Source: Bdellovibrionales bacterium
GTDB lineage: Bacteria; Bdellovibrionota; Bdellovibrionia; Bdellovibrionales; UBA1609
Length of the DNA stretch: 6,428 nucleotides
NCBI GenBank assembly: GCA_020435025.1
Contig: JAGRAG010000434.1
Span: forward strand, 1 to 6,428
Reading direction: 5' to 3'
Shown here: positions 4,769 to 6,428 of the stretch, piece after piece
How the letters are laid out: every line of letters starts with the position of its first letter
How positions within the stretch are numbered: position 1 is the stretch's first letter
Position numbers and translations under genes: made by a program
Notes under the pieces: model-generated
Seen by the model: the letters and a program-made list of their open reading frames with translations, nothing else
Told to the model about the DNA's origin: nothing
Databases searched by the model: none

Positions 4769-5479
4769 TTGAAATCTGTTATAGATATTCCTTTATTTGC
4801 AGCTCTCGATTTAGATCAAAGAGACAGTGCCATTGGATTGGCAAAAGATTTGCGGCCCTACGTGGGAGGATTTAAGATAGGCCCTCGTTTGACTATGAAG
4901 TATGGGGATGACTTCGTACGGGAGTTGGCTAAAGTAGGTCCGGTCTTGGTGGACAATAAGTACTACGATATTCCGACTACGATGGAGGCTTCCGTTCGAG
5001 CGACATTTTCCGCTGGAGCTAGTTACGCGACAATTCATGCGGCGGCTGGCCCTGAAACTTTAAAGCTGCTAGCGGATGTGGAAGAAGAGCTGAATAAAAT
5101 TCGACCCTTTCAGTTGTTAGTTGTGACAGTTTTAACAAGCTATGAGCAGAACACTCTTCCTCCTAATTGGATCGATTCACCGATTGACAAGCAGGTAGAG
5201 ATGCTCGCGCAATCCGCAATGGATTCTGGTTTAACTGGTTTTGTTTGTTCAGCTCATGAAGTTCAAAAACTAAGAGAGATGTTTCCCAAGGCTTTTTTAC
5301 TCACTCCTGGCATTCGCTTTATGAATGAGGGTCACGGTGATCAAAAGCGTGTGATGTCTCCTCAGCAAGCCATGAAGGCGGGCTCTTCCGCTTTAGTCGT
5401 GGGCCGTCCTTTGTATTTGTCTGATGATCCCATTGCTGTGGCTAAAAGCTATCATGCAGCCGTTTCATCAATGGGATAA
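4769..5479 (+). CDS. pyrF: Orotidine-5'-phosphate decarboxylase
   Basis: This enzyme converts OMP to UMP, the last step of de novo pyrimidine synthesis. The 236-residue length is normal for the short bacterial form. The N-terminal strand FAALDLD (10-16) and GGFKIGP (33-39, Lys36) bind the substrate. The catalytic D62-N-K64-Y-Y-D67-I-P supplies the D-x-K-x-x-D network. The phosphate-binding signatures LTPGIR (178-183), DQKR (191-194) and VVGRPL (210-215, Arg213) are intact, so it should be active. The start is TTG 4769, six bases after the proS stop: AAGG at 4756-4759 precedes it, the residues after it match the family N-terminus, and the first in-frame ATG (Met43) would remove the first barrel strand. 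The weak TTG codon and the proximity to proS suggest translation coupled to proS and moderate expression. Confidence 0.97.
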   Translation: MKSVIDIPLFAALDLDQRDSAIGLAKDLRPYVGGFKIGPRLTMKYGDDFVRELAKVGPVLVDNKYYDIPTTMEASVRATFSAGASYATIHAAAGPETLKLLADVEEELNKIRPFQLLVVTVLTSYEQNTLPPNWIDSPIDKQVEMLAQSAMDSGLTGFVCSAHEVQKLREMFPKAFLLTPGIRFMNEGHGDQKRVMSPQQAMKAGSSALVVGRPLYLSDDPIAVAKSYHAAVSSMG

Positions 5480-6333
5480 TGGTGGCAAAGAAAAGATCTT
5501 CTCAAAGGTTTTCAAGTACAGGGGCTGGAAAAAGCCACTCGGCACGGCCGAAAGGGAGTTCTCGGCGCGGTGCCAAGGTGGCCCCAACTGATACTCTTCC
5601 GAGAGGTTGTCGATTGGTGGTTGGTGTTCACTCTGTTAGTGAAGCATTGAAGGTTCGGCCAAATGCCGTGATGGAAATTTGGGTCAGTGAAGAACGGAAG
5701 CTTCATGCTGAATTGGGGGCGTTACTGGAAAAGGTCGAACGCGCTGGACAGAAAATCAAAGAGAAGTCGGCACACTCTTTGAGTCAATTTTGTCAAACCC
5801 ATCAAGGTATCGCCGCCGTGGTGAAGGAGAAGCCCGAATTAGATTGGCAAGAGTTGGGAGTCTCGACGCAAAGTGAAATAATTATAGCGTTGGATGAAAT
5901 TGTAGATCCCCACAATGTGGGGGCTATTTTGCGAACGGCTTGGCTTATGGGAGTTCGAGCTCTGATTGTTTCTGAGCTGCGATCGAGTCCGTTAACGCCA
6001 ACGGTTTCAAAAGTGGCTTGTGGTGGAGCGGAGCATCTTCCTTTAATATCCGTGGGTAACCTCGGGCAGGCGCTAAGTGATTTAAAGACTAAAGGTTTTT
6101 GGATTTATGGTTTGGCTGGCGAAGAGGGAAGCAAGAATCTTTGGGATGAAGAATATCCTGCAAAAATGGTTTGGGTTGTGGGTTCTGAAGCAAAAGGCTT
6201 GCGGCCATCCGTGAGAAAACAGTGCGATCAGATCATATCTATTCCTCAAATAGATGCAGATGCGAGTTACAATGCCTCGGTCGCTGTGGCGCTGGCACTG
6301 TCTGAATCAAAGCGTCAAGCACGAGATTTCTAG
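5479..6333 (+). CDS. rlmB: SpoU/TrmH-family RNA 2'-O-methyltransferase (RlmB-like)
   Basis: This S-adenosylmethionine-dependent SPOUT methyltransferase of 284 residues probably 2'-O-methylates a 23S rRNA guanosine, as E. coli RlmB does at G2251; a tRNA target cannot be excluded. Residues about 45-116 (RLVVGVHSVSEAL... to ...HQGIAAVV) form the L30e-like substrate-binding domain. The catalytic domain has motif 1 LDEIVDPHNVGAILRTA (138-154, with N146 and R152), motif 2 VVGSEAKGLRP (233-243, with E237) and motif 3 SIPQ...SYNASVAVALAL (254-274, with N265). An extra N-terminal segment of about 40 residues, rich in Lys, Arg, Ser and Gly, precedes the fold and may contact RNA. The ATG overlaps the pyrF stop by one base (TAATG) and has only a weak GGGA nearby, pointing to coupled re-initiation after pyrF. 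The RlmB rather than other TrmH-group assignment is by architecture. Confidence 0.88.
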   Translation: MVAKKRSSQRFSSTGAGKSHSARPKGSSRRGAKVAPTDTLPRGCRLVVGVHSVSEALKVRPNAVMEIWVSEERKLHAELGALLEKVERAGQKIKEKSAHSLSQFCQTHQGIAAVVKEKPELDWQELGVSTQSEIIIALDEIVDPHNVGAILRTAWLMGVRALIVSELRSSPLTPTVSKVACGGAEHLPLISVGNLGQALSDLKTKGFWIYGLAGEEGSKNLWDEEYPAKMVWVVGSEAKGLRPSVRKQCDQIISIPQIDADASYNASVAVALALSESKRQARDF

Positions 6334-6363
6334 AGCGAATTTAAATATTTCCGACAAAAACCT

Positions 6364-6393
6364 TTGACTCCCATCGCCGGTTTCAAGTAAAAA
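6364..6393 (+). promoter_or_regulatory. Possible promoter reading out of the right edge
   Basis: TTGACT (6364-6369, five of six consensus bases) is followed 18 bases later by TAAAAA (6388-6393, four of six). It would drive whatever lies just beyond the window. The remaining bases to 6428 show no start codon with a ribosome binding site. I found no intrinsic terminator between the rlmB stop at 6333 and this site, so rlmB transcripts may read through. Confidence 0.4.
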
Positions 6394-6428
6394 TCCTTGT
6401 TACTTATTGGTTGTGAACTTTGCTTTCG

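Overview
The window looks like chromosomal DNA from a Gram-negative bacterium of moderate GC. Small genes are tightly packed, Shine-Dalgarno sites are strong (AAGGAG/GGAG), one start codon is TTG, and there are several very small envelope proteins. A Bdellovibrio-like or other deltaproteobacterial-type genome would fit, but that is an impression from gene content, not a demonstrated placement. I see no mobile element, CRISPR array, tRNA or rRNA.

Layout. (1) 1-1013, plus strand: the C-terminal tail of a protein that resembles the end of a Hanks-type Ser/Thr kinase, followed two bases later by a PP2C-family phosphatase. This would be a kinase/phosphatase switch cut by the left edge. (2) 1117-1863, minus strand: a three-gene overlapping operon. 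Two small beta-rich cytoplasmic proteins of 87 and 91 residues appear to be diverged tandem paralogues, and they are followed by a 72-residue exported protein ending in a lysine-rich tail. A terminator lies between this operon and the convergent phosphatase gene. (3) 2100-2780, minus strand: a two-gene operon for small, extremely acidic, low-complexity envelope proteins. One has a lipoprotein-like signal and the other an N-terminal membrane anchor. It ends in a textbook intrinsic terminator. (4) 3035-6333, plus strand: a housekeeping operon proS-pyrF-rlmB (prolyl-tRNA synthetase, orotidine-5'-phosphate decarboxylase, 23S rRNA/tRNA 2'-O-methyltransferase), with a 6-base gap and then a 1-base overlap. 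(5) 6334-6428: non-coding, with a possible promoter reading out of the window.

proS, pyrF and rlmB are ordinary core genes for translation and pyrimidine synthesis. The only peculiarity I found there is an asparagine in ProRS where the E. coli editing domain has its key lysine.

The undescribed part is the block from 1117 to 2780. It encodes five small proteins I cannot assign to a known family: two OB-like paralogues, one polycationic exported protein and two polyanionic envelope proteins. The intergenic regions around them carry several dyads, and a TCGGAA hexamer recurs there. Whether these genes act together is inference; the sequence shows only their proximity, orientation and unusual composition.
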